Source: an uncultured Candidatus Melainabacteria bacterium
GTDB taxonomy: Bacteria; Cyanobacteriota; Vampirovibrionia; Gastranaerophilales; Gastranaerophilaceae
Length of the DNA stretch: 5,605 bases
Direction of reading: 5' to 3'
Assembly: GCA_934754855.1 (NCBI GenBank)
Contig: CAKVJR010000113.1
Location: forward strand, 1 to 5,605
Shown: positions 1-5,544 of the stretch, one piece after another
Layout: each line of letters starts with the position of its first letter
How positions within the stretch are numbered: position 1 is the stretch's first letter
Translations under genes and position numbers: made by a program
The notes under the pieces: model-generated
What the model saw: only the letters and a program-made list of their open reading frames with translations
Told to the model about the DNA's origin: nothing
The model's database searches: none

Positions 1-141
1 TTCATCAGCGAAACAACCGTTAAGACTCACGTTAACAACATCTTCCAAAAATTACAAGTTAATGACAGAACTCAAGCAGTCTTGTACGCTTTGAATAACG
101 GTTTTGTCAGCAAAAGAAAACAAAGAGCGGCTGTCGGCTAA
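1..141 (+). CDS. C-terminal end of a NarL/FixJ-type response regulator (LuxR-type HTH), 5' part outside the window
   Basis: This is the last 46 codons of a gene that begins left of the window, ending in TAA at 139-141. The visible residues include SETTVKTHVNNIFQKL and VNDRTQAVLYALNNG. These match the second half of the LuxR/GerE helix-turn-helix: the recognition helix (TVKTHVNNI), then the K-L-x-V-x-D-R-T-Q-A turn and the last helix. The VNDRTQA form is common in cyanobacterial-lineage regulators. Proteins with this end are usually two-component response regulators with an N-terminal phospho-receiver domain, but that part is not visible, so a stand-alone LuxR-type regulator is also possible. 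The end carries a short basic tail (SKRKQRAAVG) beyond the domain. It acts in the cytoplasm by binding DNA; the targets cannot be read from the sequence. A strong terminator follows 54 bp downstream, so it is the last gene of its transcript. Confidence 0.9.
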   Translation, partial: FISETTVKTHVNNIFQKLQVNDRTQAVLYALNNGFVSKRKQRAAVG

Positions 142-194
142 TCGTTAACTCGATTTTTAAGGAGATTATAAGGTATTTAATTACTAAGGGATTT

Positions 195-220
195 ACGGGG
201 CAATTAAGCCCCGTTTTTTT
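195..220 (+). terminator. Rho-independent terminator of the response regulator gene
   Basis: A perfect 7-bp stem (ACGGGGC at 195-201 with GCCCCGT at 208-214) closes a 6-nt AATTAA loop. A run of seven T at 214-220 follows directly. The GC-rich stem stands out in an AT-rich spacer and is placed correctly to end the plus-strand transcript. Confidence 0.92.
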
Positions 221-222
221 AT

Positions 223-255
223 CCAAAATAAATGCGAGCAACTTTCATCGCCCGC
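223..255 (-). terminator. Rho-independent terminator of the small minus-strand gene
   Basis: Read on the minus strand, GCGGGC-GAT (255 down to 247) pairs with GTT-GCTCGC (242 down to 234) around a GAAA tetraloop (246-243). That gives nine pairs, three of them G-U, followed by ATTTATTTTGG (233-223). On the plus strand the same positions would hold A-C mismatches, although a T run also follows there. The stem is therefore better on the minus strand and most likely ends transcription of the small gene 41 bp upstream. It sits back to back with the plus-strand terminator at 195-220, as expected between convergent genes. Confidence 0.72.
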
Positions 256-296
256 TTTTTTCTTACACTAACACACACTTACCAATTTCTGCTAAA

Positions 297-536
297 TTAG
301 CCTTTAAAATAATCACAAATTCTCTTCTCTTCCTTTGTGAAAATTCTTTTTACATTGTCAAAAAATCCGAAAGGATTTTTTTTCAAATTGTGCTCAAGAA
401 CCGCCTTTTCAATCAAAACACGGTTATAAACAATGTTCGCTTCATTGGATTTGCTCAATCTTGATTTCAAATTTTCCAATTTCACTCTGCACAAATTAAC
501 CGCACTTTTTGTCTTGTCTAACATTTCTCTGTTCAT
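297..536 (-). CDS. Small protein of unknown function, 79 residues (86 if the upstream ATG at 557 is used)
   Basis: I do not recognise this protein. It is highly charged and mostly helical, with spaced leucine and valine positions (KLENLKSRLSK, VLIEKAVLEHNLKK) that suggest a helical hairpin or short coiled coil. A tail rich in Phe and basic residues follows (NPFGFFDNVKRIF ... CDYFKG). It has no signal peptide or membrane segment, so it is probably cytoplasmic. Two in-frame ATG codons compete. The one at 534-536 has AGGA eight bases upstream and is preferred; the one at 555-557 has only a weak GAGA. A minus-strand terminator 41 bp after the stop supports a real transcript. Neighbours are unrelated and it appears to be transcribed alone. 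The gene could still be spurious because of its length, but the ribosome binding site and terminator argue for it. Confidence 0.55.
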   Translation of the reverse strand: MNREMLDKTKSAVNLCRVKLENLKSRLSKSNEANIVYNRVLIEKAVLEHNLKKNPFGFFDNVKRIFTKEEKRICDYFKG

Positions 537-709
537 TCCGTCTTTCCTGCTTACCATTTATCTCTCAAGTCTGTATTCTTATGATACCAAAACTTTGAAA
601 AAAAATCTCACCTAAAAAGATTAAAAAATGTTAAGTTTGTCCAATATACACTATTTGATTTATCAACAAAAACATTAGTATCTCATTTGTTGCATAGTTT
701 TTCAGGCAC
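537..709. other. Intergenic spacer between the small gene and the calpain terminator
   Basis: AT-rich spacer that should contain the promoter of the small minus-strand gene. No convincing -35/-10 pair was found. A TATATT-like box on the minus strand near 640-645 lacks a well-spaced -35, and TATCAT nearer the gene has a poor -35. A short inverted repeat TTGAT-TT-ATCAA lies at 656-667; its 2-base spacing does not fit the 4-base gap of FNR or CRP sites. No further gene is visible here. Confidence 0.4.
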
Positions 710-740
710 AAAAAAGCCCTAACCGAAGTTAAGGCTTTTT
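710..740 (-). terminator. Rho-independent terminator of the calpain-like protease gene, UUCG tetraloop
   Basis: On the minus strand AAAAAGCC-T-TAAC (740 to 728) pairs with GTTA-G-GGCTTTTT (723 to 711) around a TTCG loop. This forms the very stable C(UUCG)G tetraloop. The central T-G wobble on this strand becomes a C-A mismatch on the plus strand, and a T run ends the minus-strand stem. It begins 21 bp beyond the protease stop codon, so it belongs to that gene. Confidence 0.9.
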
Positions 741-761
741 GTTTAAATTCATTATTCTCAA

Positions 762-2384
762 TTATGCATTAGGGTTAACTTTTGCGATTGAGAAGTCTTC
801 AAAGAATTCTTTTAATTTTGCAGCGTCCATGATGACTCTGTGTGATTGGTTCCAAGGATTTGTAACTTCAAACATTCTGTTGCCGTCTTTATCATCAAAC
901 GGAATTACTTTGTAAGCGTGTGATGAGTAGATGCTGTAAGAAACTTCTTGAGGAGATTCCATTTCACCTTCAACTTCAGGGTGAGTACCTGCTGCGATGA
1001 TGTAATCGTTCGGATTTGCTGCAAACAATGCTTCATCGATTTCTTCTTCATCTTCTTCTGTCATATAAGATTCTGCATCAAAACCTAACATTTGAAGTGC
1101 TTGTTGAGTATATCCGCCAACGCCGCCTGTGTAATAATCACTCGGAACGTTGTATTCTTTGTCAACTTTGCTGACATCTTCTGTCATCGGACCGAATTTA
1201 CCGATAACGAAGTTATCATAATCATCTAATACGAATAACATTTTGTGGTTCGGGTCAGCCATTTGTTCATCAACTTTTGCTTGACCTGCTTGCCAATTTG
1301 CCATTCTTTGAGTAATTTCTTTTTTCTTTTTGATTGTCAAAGAATCTTTCGGGTTTTTCTTTTCCCATTTTGCAAGATCCTTTTCCATTTTTTTCATTTC
1401 TTCTGCAACGGTATCTTTGTATTCAGCATATTTGTCTGCTTCGTAAGTCTTACCGTAAGCGTGTTCCAAAAGTTTCATGCCCATCGGACCTTCTGTATAT
1501 TTTTCGAGGTCTGAACCTTTCGGCAATTGAGCATTTTCAAACAATACTTGAGTTTCTTTTCCGGGGAATTGAACTGTTACATTATTGCCATCTTGGTGGA
1601 AACAATCCAACAATGCAGGTCTTGCATAGGGATTTTCCATAACTGCGTTGATTGATGAGAGCAAGTAGCAGTCACCATTTCCACCTTGTGCAGAAGCATA
1701 TCTTTCTACAGGAGGATACAATTTCAAATATGTATCTGCGTCCATATCCAATTGTCTTGAGTAATCATCACCTGATTTAATGAAAATCTTATCTTGACCT
1801 TCAACTCTGAAAACATCACCAACAGGAGTTGCTTCTTGACCTTCTGCTTGTGAAGCGTGAACAGGAACGAAAGCATCTTTTATCGACATGCCTTGACCTT
1901 TTACTTTGTCATAGTAAGTGTCGATATCGCTTTTTGCCATTTCACTCATAATACCGTGTTTGCAAAGTGAAGTTGTTGCCATCGGAGTAACCATATTCTT
2001 GCAAACCAAATGAATCATTTTCTTCATATATTCGGTTTCTTCGTCACCTTTTCTGATAACGTTACCGAGGTTTCTCTTGTCAGCAGGTGACAATTCATCT
2101 GCGAACGGCAATGTCTTAATCCATTGGTTAATCGGATCTGGTTTTTTCTTTCCGCCGAATGTCGGTTCATAATGACCGGCTGTCGGTGCATCAGATTTAT
2201 TTGCCATCAATGATGACAAACCAAAATTCTTAACCGGTGCAAATGCTGCTAAAGCATATTCTGCCGGAACTCTTTGCGGTTGGAAGTTCGGAACTGTTAC
2301 GTTATTTGTCGCTTCCTTCTTTGCCGCTTTGACTTGTTGTTGGTTCATTTGATTAACTAACGGATTAATAGCATTAATTTTCAT
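762..2384 (-). CDS. Calpain-like (family C2) cysteine protease, 540 residues
   Basis: Probable papain-fold cysteine endopeptidase of the calpain family. The first catalytic block is SAQGGNGDCYLLSS, matching calpain QGxxGDCWLL, with Gln233 as the oxyanion residue and Cys239 as nucleophile. The His block is SSHAYKV (His489) and the Asn block is VTNPW (Asn509, Trp511). Two further calpain landmarks lie between them: MKLLEHAYGK near 303-312 and GGVGGYTQQALQMLGF near 420-435. Cys-to-His spacing is 250 residues against about 157 in mammalian calpain. The extra length is mainly a lysine/glutamate-rich, probably coiled-coil insertion (about 320-380) and an acidic stretch (TEEDEEEIDEAL). Residues 1-80 are Gln/Asn/Ala-rich and end in PTFGGKKK. 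Residues 85-225 look like a folded lead domain of unknown role. There is no classical signal peptide, membrane segment, C2-like or penta-EF-hand domain. The ATG at 2384 has AAGG seven bases upstream, and the gene is monocistronic. Substrate unknown; it could act in the cytoplasm or be exported by a non-Sec route. Confidence 0.88.
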   Translation of the reverse strand: MKINAINPLVNQMNQQQVKAAKKEATNNVTVPNFQPQRVPAEYALAAFAPVKNFGLSSLMANKSDAPTAGHYEPTFGGKKKPDPINQWIKTLPFADELSPADKRNLGNVIRKGDEETEYMKKMIHLVCKNMVTPMATTSLCKHGIMSEMAKSDIDTYYDKVKGQGMSIKDAFVPVHASQAEGQEATPVGDVFRVEGQDKIFIKSGDDYSRQLDMDADTYLKLYPPVERYASAQGGNGDCYLLSSINAVMENPYARPALLDCFHQDGNNVTVQFPGKETQVLFENAQLPKGSDLEKYTEGPMGMKLLEHAYGKTYEADKYAEYKDTVAEEMKKMEKDLAKWEKKNPKDSLTIKKKKEITQRMANWQAGQAKVDEQMADPNHKMLFVLDDYDNFVIGKFGPMTEDVSKVDKEYNVPSDYYTGGVGGYTQQALQMLGFDAESYMTEEDEEEIDEALFAANPNDYIIAAGTHPEVEGEMESPQEVSYSIYSSHAYKVIPFDDKDGNRMFEVTNPWNQSHRVIMDAAKLKEFFEDFSIAKVNPNA

Positions 2385-2567
2385 TTTTTTACCTTAAAAT
2401 TCTACTTTATGTGTTAACTAAAACAACTCAGAAAAATAATTGCCATGTTTTTTAAAATTTGACGCCATGCCTGTAACATTTGTTAATAAAATCAAATTTT
2501 TGAATGGGAGCGAAAAAAATATTTATATGATAAAATAATTTTGCGAAAAGATTTTGGAGCAAAAAAG
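2385..2567. promoter_or_regulatory. Divergent promoter region between the protease and wecB
   Basis: This 183-bp AT-rich spacer must drive both flanking genes. For the protease (minus) the best guess is TAGAAT (2399-2404) with TTGTTT (2421-2426), 16 bp apart, which would give a leader of only about 10-12 bases, so it is uncertain. Two copies of GCCATG in direct orientation (2442-2447 and 2464-2469) are exactly 22 bp apart, and an inverted repeat TAACA-TT-TGTTA lies at 2474-2485. Either could be a regulator site shared by both genes, but both are short enough to arise by chance. No small gene is visible. Confidence 0.45.
2528..2536 (+). promoter_or_regulatory. Probable extended -10 promoter for wecB
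   Basis: TGATAAAAT fits the extended -10 form TGnTAAAAT. It would start transcription near 2543, about 25 bases before the wecB ATG and upstream of its GGAG ribosome binding site. A TTGAAT lies at 2500-2505 but is too far from this -10 to act as a standard -35, as is usual for extended -10 promoters. Such AT-rich matches are common, so support is moderate. Confidence 0.45.
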
Positions 2568-3677
2568 ATGAACAAGATAAAAGTTATGACGGTTTTCGGA
2601 ACTCGTCCGGAAGCGATTAAGATGGCACCGTTAGTTAAAGAGATTGAAAAATATCCCGAAACTTTCGAGAGCATTGTTTGCGTTACGGCACAACACAGAG
2701 AGATGCTTGATGCGGTATTAAATTTATTTGAAATCAAGCCTGATTATGACCTTAATATTATGAAAAAGAACCAAAATCTTTGGTCAATCACCTCTGATGT
2801 TTTGATGAAGATGAAAGAAGTTTACGAGGAAGTAAAACCTGATATTGTGCTTGTTCATGGAGATACCACAACGTCAATGGCAGCAGGACTTTCGGCATTT
2901 TATGCAAGAATCCCCGTCGGACACGTCGAAGCAGGTTTGAGAACGAATGACAAATATAATCCGTTCCCTGAAGAAATCAACAGAGTTGTGGTTGATGCCC
3001 TTTGCGAATATCATTTTGCCCCGACAGACACCTCAATGGAAAATCTCAAAAAAGCACAAATTCCGATGATACATGCCTATAAAACAGGAAATACAGTCAT
3101 TGACGCTCTTTTATACATTGTAAATAATAAAGAGGCTGATATTTCAAAATTAGGCTTAAATCCCGATTTGAGAACTGTTTTGGTAACGGCACACAGACGG
3201 GAAAATTTTGGAGAACCGATTAAAAATATTTGTGCCGCTATTTTGGAACTTGTGGAAAAAAACAAGGATATTCAGGTTATTTACCCTGTTCACCCAAATC
3301 CGAACATAACAAATGTTGTTCACGAAATTTTGGGAGGAAAAGACAGAATTATTTTAACGGAACCGCAAGATTATGCACCATTTTCAACGTTAATGAAGAA
3401 AAGCGTAATGATTATGACGGATTCAGGCGGAGTTCAGGAAGAAGCACCGTCACTCGGAAAACCCGTTTTGGTTTTAAGAAGAACGACGGAACGTCCCGAA
3501 GCGGTTGAATACGGAACAGTTAAACTTGTCGGAACGGAAACGGCGGATATTGTTCGTGAAGCGGATAAACTTTTGAACGACGAACATGCTTACAAAAAAA
3601 TGTCCGAAGCGATTAATCCCTACGGCGACGGCACTGCATCTCAACAAATCGTTGAAATTTTGAAATCTGTTAAATAA
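2568..3677 (+). CDS. wecB: UDP-N-acetylglucosamine 2-epimerase, non-hydrolysing
   Basis: Cytoplasmic enzyme that interconverts UDP-GlcNAc and UDP-ManNAc, supplying ManNAc or ManNAcA units for cell-surface polysaccharide (WecB/MnaA family). The 369-residue length is typical, and the protein is full length with the two-domain GT-B-like fold. Visible family blocks are GTRPEAIKMAPL (11-22), TAQHREMLD (40-48), VHGDTTTS (96-103), GHVEAGLRT (118-126), PFPEEINR (132-139), TAHRRENFG (207-215), VHPNPN (241-246) and TDSGGVQEEAPSLGKPVL (284-301). Asp99, Glu121, Glu135 and His209 align with the catalytic residues known from E. coli WecB. The QHREML block belongs to the region that binds the allosteric UDP-GlcNAc in bacterial enzymes. 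The ATG at 2568 is chosen because GGAG lies eight bases upstream and the family begins with MxKIKVMTVFGTRPE. An in-frame TTG at 2541 has no such support. It heads a likely two-gene unit with the membrane protein 24 bp downstream. No other polysaccharide gene is in view, so the pathway is not shown; mnaA is an equally valid name. Confidence 0.96.
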   Translation: MNKIKVMTVFGTRPEAIKMAPLVKEIEKYPETFESIVCVTAQHREMLDAVLNLFEIKPDYDLNIMKKNQNLWSITSDVLMKMKEVYEEVKPDIVLVHGDTTTSMAAGLSAFYARIPVGHVEAGLRTNDKYNPFPEEINRVVVDALCEYHFAPTDTSMENLKKAQIPMIHAYKTGNTVIDALLYIVNNKEADISKLGLNPDLRTVLVTAHRRENFGEPIKNICAAILELVEKNKDIQVIYPVHPNPNITNVVHEILGGKDRIILTEPQDYAPFSTLMKKSVMIMTDSGGVQEEAPSLGKPVLVLRRTTERPEAVEYGTVKLVGTETADIVREADKLLNDEHAYKKMSEAINPYGDGTASQQIVEILKSVK

Positions 3678-3701
3678 TTTTGCAGATTGAAAGGCAATAT
3701 A

Positions 3702-4172
3702 ATGTTTGAAAAGGCAATGAAGATATTTGAATCAGAATTTGAATTTAAAACATTTATGTTGCAAATTGCAAACGATTATGAGAAAAAATACTTCCGAAAA
3801 TCGGAAAATTATTTCTATTTCATAAAGGACGAAGAGCAACTGTTGGCGGCGGCTCACGCCTACAAGGACTATCTTGAAAATGCGAATGAAAAAGAATACA
3901 ATGCGAAAATAAAAAAGATTTTCGCAAATTCACCCATTCGCCAATTCAAAGACGAAAGAGAAGAAAAAAATTCTCCCGAAAAGCAATACAACAAATTAGA
4001 ACTTATAATTATGACAATTCTTGCGATTTGTGCATTCGGATATGCGATATTTTTCGCCGAAGTGTTGACTGAAAGAGTCGTTTTGTCAATGGCGGGAGCG
4101 TTTTTGTTAATTTCTCCGATTTTTGTAATTAAAAACAGTGTTCTAAAATTTTTCAAAAATAAAAATCATTAA
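3702..4172 (+). CDS. Small membrane protein with two transmembrane segments, function unknown, 156 residues
   Basis: I do not recognise a family. Residues 1-99 are soluble, charged and helical (for example EEQLLAAAHAYKDYLENANEKEY), rich in Lys, Glu, Phe and Tyr. They are followed by two hydrophobic segments, about 100-121 (LIIMTILAICAFGYAIFFAEVL) without its last few residues being certain, and about 126-144. They are separated by a tight turn containing TER, and a short basic tail ends the protein. By the positive-inside rule both ends should face the cytoplasm, making a membrane hairpin with a cytoplasmic head. The ATG at 3702 is preferred because AAGG lies seven bases upstream; an in-frame TTG at 3687 lacks this. 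The 24-bp gap after wecB, with no terminator between, suggests cotranscription. A role linked to surface polysaccharide is possible only by position. Confidence 0.75.
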   Translation: MFEKAMKIFESEFEFKTFMLQIANDYEKKYFRKSENYFYFIKDEEQLLAAAHAYKDYLENANEKEYNAKIKKIFANSPIRQFKDEREEKNSPEKQYNKLELIIMTILAICAFGYAIFFAEVLTERVVLSMAGAFLLISPIFVIKNSVLKFFKNKNH

Positions 4173-4242
4173 AATTTTCAGTCTTTCGCAACAATGTCAG
4201 CAGACAAAACATGGCTTGCCGTTTTGATTTAACTGTTTTGGG
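4173..4242. other. Convergent spacer without a clear terminator
   Basis: Seventy bases separate the stops of the two-TM protein gene (+) and the exported protein gene (-). The only hairpin I see is CAAAAC (4205-4210) with GTTTTG (4221-4226) around a 10-base loop. It is AT-rich and has no proper T run on either strand, so it is a weak candidate at best. Transcripts from both sides may overlap here or end by another mechanism. Confidence 0.4.
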
Positions 4243-5415
4243 CTATTTCAATTCGTCTGCTTTCAACACAATCCAACCCTTTTCAGGCTTTTGAAATTCA
4301 GTTGAGAGAATTAATTTCTTATCTGATTTTTGCAAATATACATACTTATATTTTTGAGGAACGTATATTTTTTGACGCCAAACCTGATTAATTTTGCGAT
4401 AAGAAAATTCCGCCTGCGGCTCAACGACATTAATAAGCCATCTGACTTGAGAGAGCGTCGGCTTAATCATTGACGAAATATACGAATAATCGGGCAAACC
4501 AACCTCAAAATAACGTTTAAACAACTCTGAGGGACGATTTTTCAAAGAAGATTTTTTATTGTAATCGACAAAATACGGATTTAACTCAATAAGCATCTCC
4601 TGCTTAACATGCTCTAATGCACTGACAGCCTTGTTATTCGGCATAGAGTTAGCAACAAACATGACAAAATCCTCAAAATTTTTCTCAAAATCCTTCGACT
4701 CTGCTTTATAAGAATAAAGTCCGTTCATTTTCCAAAATTTTTTGTCCTTAATTTTGTTTTTGTCGTTTTTATTTTTGCCCGTAAATTGATATTCAACCGA
4801 CGTAAACATAGTCAAAAACATCTCGTTGTAAGTCTTTTCGTCCAATTTATAAGAAAACGTCATAATACAGGGGATAATTTCGGGATTTGTAATTTTGATT
4901 TTTGAATAACGGCTGTCAGCCTTTGCCGTAAGATTTAATTCGTCAATTAACTGATACATTAACCCCATCAGGTACTCACTCATGCCGTTTGGCATGTTAA
5001 CGGAAGAAACCGTGGTAATGTCTGTCGCATTTGGATATTTTGACAAAATAATTTCTTTCAAATATTCCTCGGGCGAGGTCATTTTTTTATTTGTAGTCCT
5101 GAAATCGTAGTCAAGTTCGCCGTTTTTCATCTCAACGAGTTTTAAATTATCGACATAAGATTTGCCCGATAAATATGAAAATTCAACATCAGAGACATTT
5201 GATTTTGCAGAAACAAAGAGCCTTGCAGGGTTTTCAAAATCTCTTGTCCAAGTAACATTTGACTCAACATTGAAATTTTCGGGAACAATAGCCCTCGCAA
5301 ATTCAAGTCCTGTTTTTTCATCTTTAAGAGGGACGGACGAATAAGTCAAAGTGTCACTAAATACGGGCATTGCCGTCAATATCAACAAAAGCAAAATATT
5401 CAAAAACTTTTTCAT
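4243..5415 (-). CDS. Exported protein of unknown function, 390 residues, Sec signal peptide
   Basis: The first 20 residues form a classic Sec signal peptide: MKK, a hydrophobic core (FLNILLLLILTAM) and a probable cleavage site after PVFS (Ser20-Asp21). No lipobox cysteine is present, so it is likely periplasmic or secreted rather than a lipoprotein. The mature part looks like several small mixed alpha/beta regions. Residues 37-90 read GLEFARAIVPENFNVES... with a Trp, resembling the beta-rich stress or folding-type N-domains seen in many exported hypothetical proteins. A lysine/asparagine-rich linker (213-226) divides the middle. The C-terminal part has aromatic repeats (VWRQKIYVPQKYKYVY, 345-360). 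No catalytic motif or membrane segment beyond the signal is visible, and no family name is assigned. The ATG at 5415 has AGGAGA five bases upstream. A TATAAT box lies just upstream and the gene stands alone. Confidence 0.82.
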   Translation of the reverse strand: MKKFLNILLLLILTAMPVFSDTLTYSSVPLKDEKTGLEFARAIVPENFNVESNVTWTRDFENPARLFVSAKSNVSDVEFSYLSGKSYVDNLKLVEMKNGELDYDFRTTNKKMTSPEEYLKEIILSKYPNATDITTVSSVNMPNGMSEYLMGLMYQLIDELNLTAKADSRYSKIKITNPEIIPCIMTFSYKLDEKTYNEMFLTMFTSVEYQFTGKNKNDKNKIKDKKFWKMNGLYSYKAESKDFEKNFEDFVMFVANSMPNNKAVSALEHVKQEMLIELNPYFVDYNKKSSLKNRPSELFKRYFEVGLPDYSYISSMIKPTLSQVRWLINVVEPQAEFSYRKINQVWRQKIYVPQKYKYVYLQKSDKKLILSTEFQKPEKGWIVLKADELK

Positions 5416-5435
5416 AAAAATCTCCTGCTAAAAAT

Positions 5436-5441
5436 ATTATA
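5436..5441 (-). promoter_or_regulatory. -10 box (TATAAT) of the exported protein gene
   Basis: A perfect consensus TATAAT on the minus strand, placing transcription start near 5429. The leader would be about 13 bases and still include the AGGAGA ribosome binding site at 5421-5426. The matching -35 is poor (TTAGTA at 18-bp spacing), so the gene may have modest or activator-dependent expression. Confidence 0.6.
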
Positions 5442-5517
5442 CAAGAGAAAATCTTGAAATACTAAAAATTAACAAAATTTGAAAGAGAAAAAGAATTGCC
5501 GAATAAAAATTTCCAAT

Positions 5518-5540
5518 AAAAAAGAGGTCTTTCGACCTCT
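5518..5540 (-). terminator. Rho-independent terminator downstream of tRNA-Lys
   Basis: On the minus strand AGAGGTC (5540-5534) pairs perfectly with GACCTCT (5529-5523) around a GAAA tetraloop, followed by a T run (5522-5518). It starts four bases after the CCA end of the tRNA, so the tRNA is the last gene of its transcript. It also isolates the exported protein gene from tRNA transcription. Confidence 0.95.
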
Positions 5541-5544
5541 AAAA

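Noticed and set aside
433..615. Plus-strand 60-residue hydrophobic open frame
   Set aside because: Antisense to the small minus-strand gene. It has no ribosome binding site, and its hydrophobicity is what is expected when a lysine-rich helical frame is read in reverse.
656..667. TTGATTTATCAA as an FNR/CRP-type operator
   Set aside because: The half-sites are separated by 2 bases rather than 4, and such palindromes are frequent by chance in AT-rich DNA.
1065..1170. Acidic TEEDEEEIDEAL segment and the later DDKDGNRMF turn of the protease as EF-hand calcium sites
   Set aside because: Neither has the 12-residue D-x-D-x-D-G...E loop between two helices. The second is simply the His-to-Asn connection of the calpain fold.
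1245..1642. Two overlapping plus-strand open frames rich in Phe, Leu and Cys
   Set aside because: They lie antisense to the lysine/glutamate-rich part of the protease. Their composition is the mirror image of AAA/GAA codons and no start signal precedes them.
2541..2567. Upstream TTG start for wecB adding nine residues
   Set aside because: It lies at the expected transcription start, lacks a ribosome binding site, and the GGAG at 2556-2559 serves the ATG at 2568, which matches the family N-terminus.
2492..2737. Minus-strand 81-residue open frame across the wecB start
   Set aside because: It overlaps the well-conserved epimerase N-terminus and its promoter region and shows no protein-like motif.
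3869..4156. Minus-strand 95-residue open frame
   Set aside because: Fully antisense to the two-TM protein gene, which has a better ribosome binding site, operon position and membrane-protein pattern.
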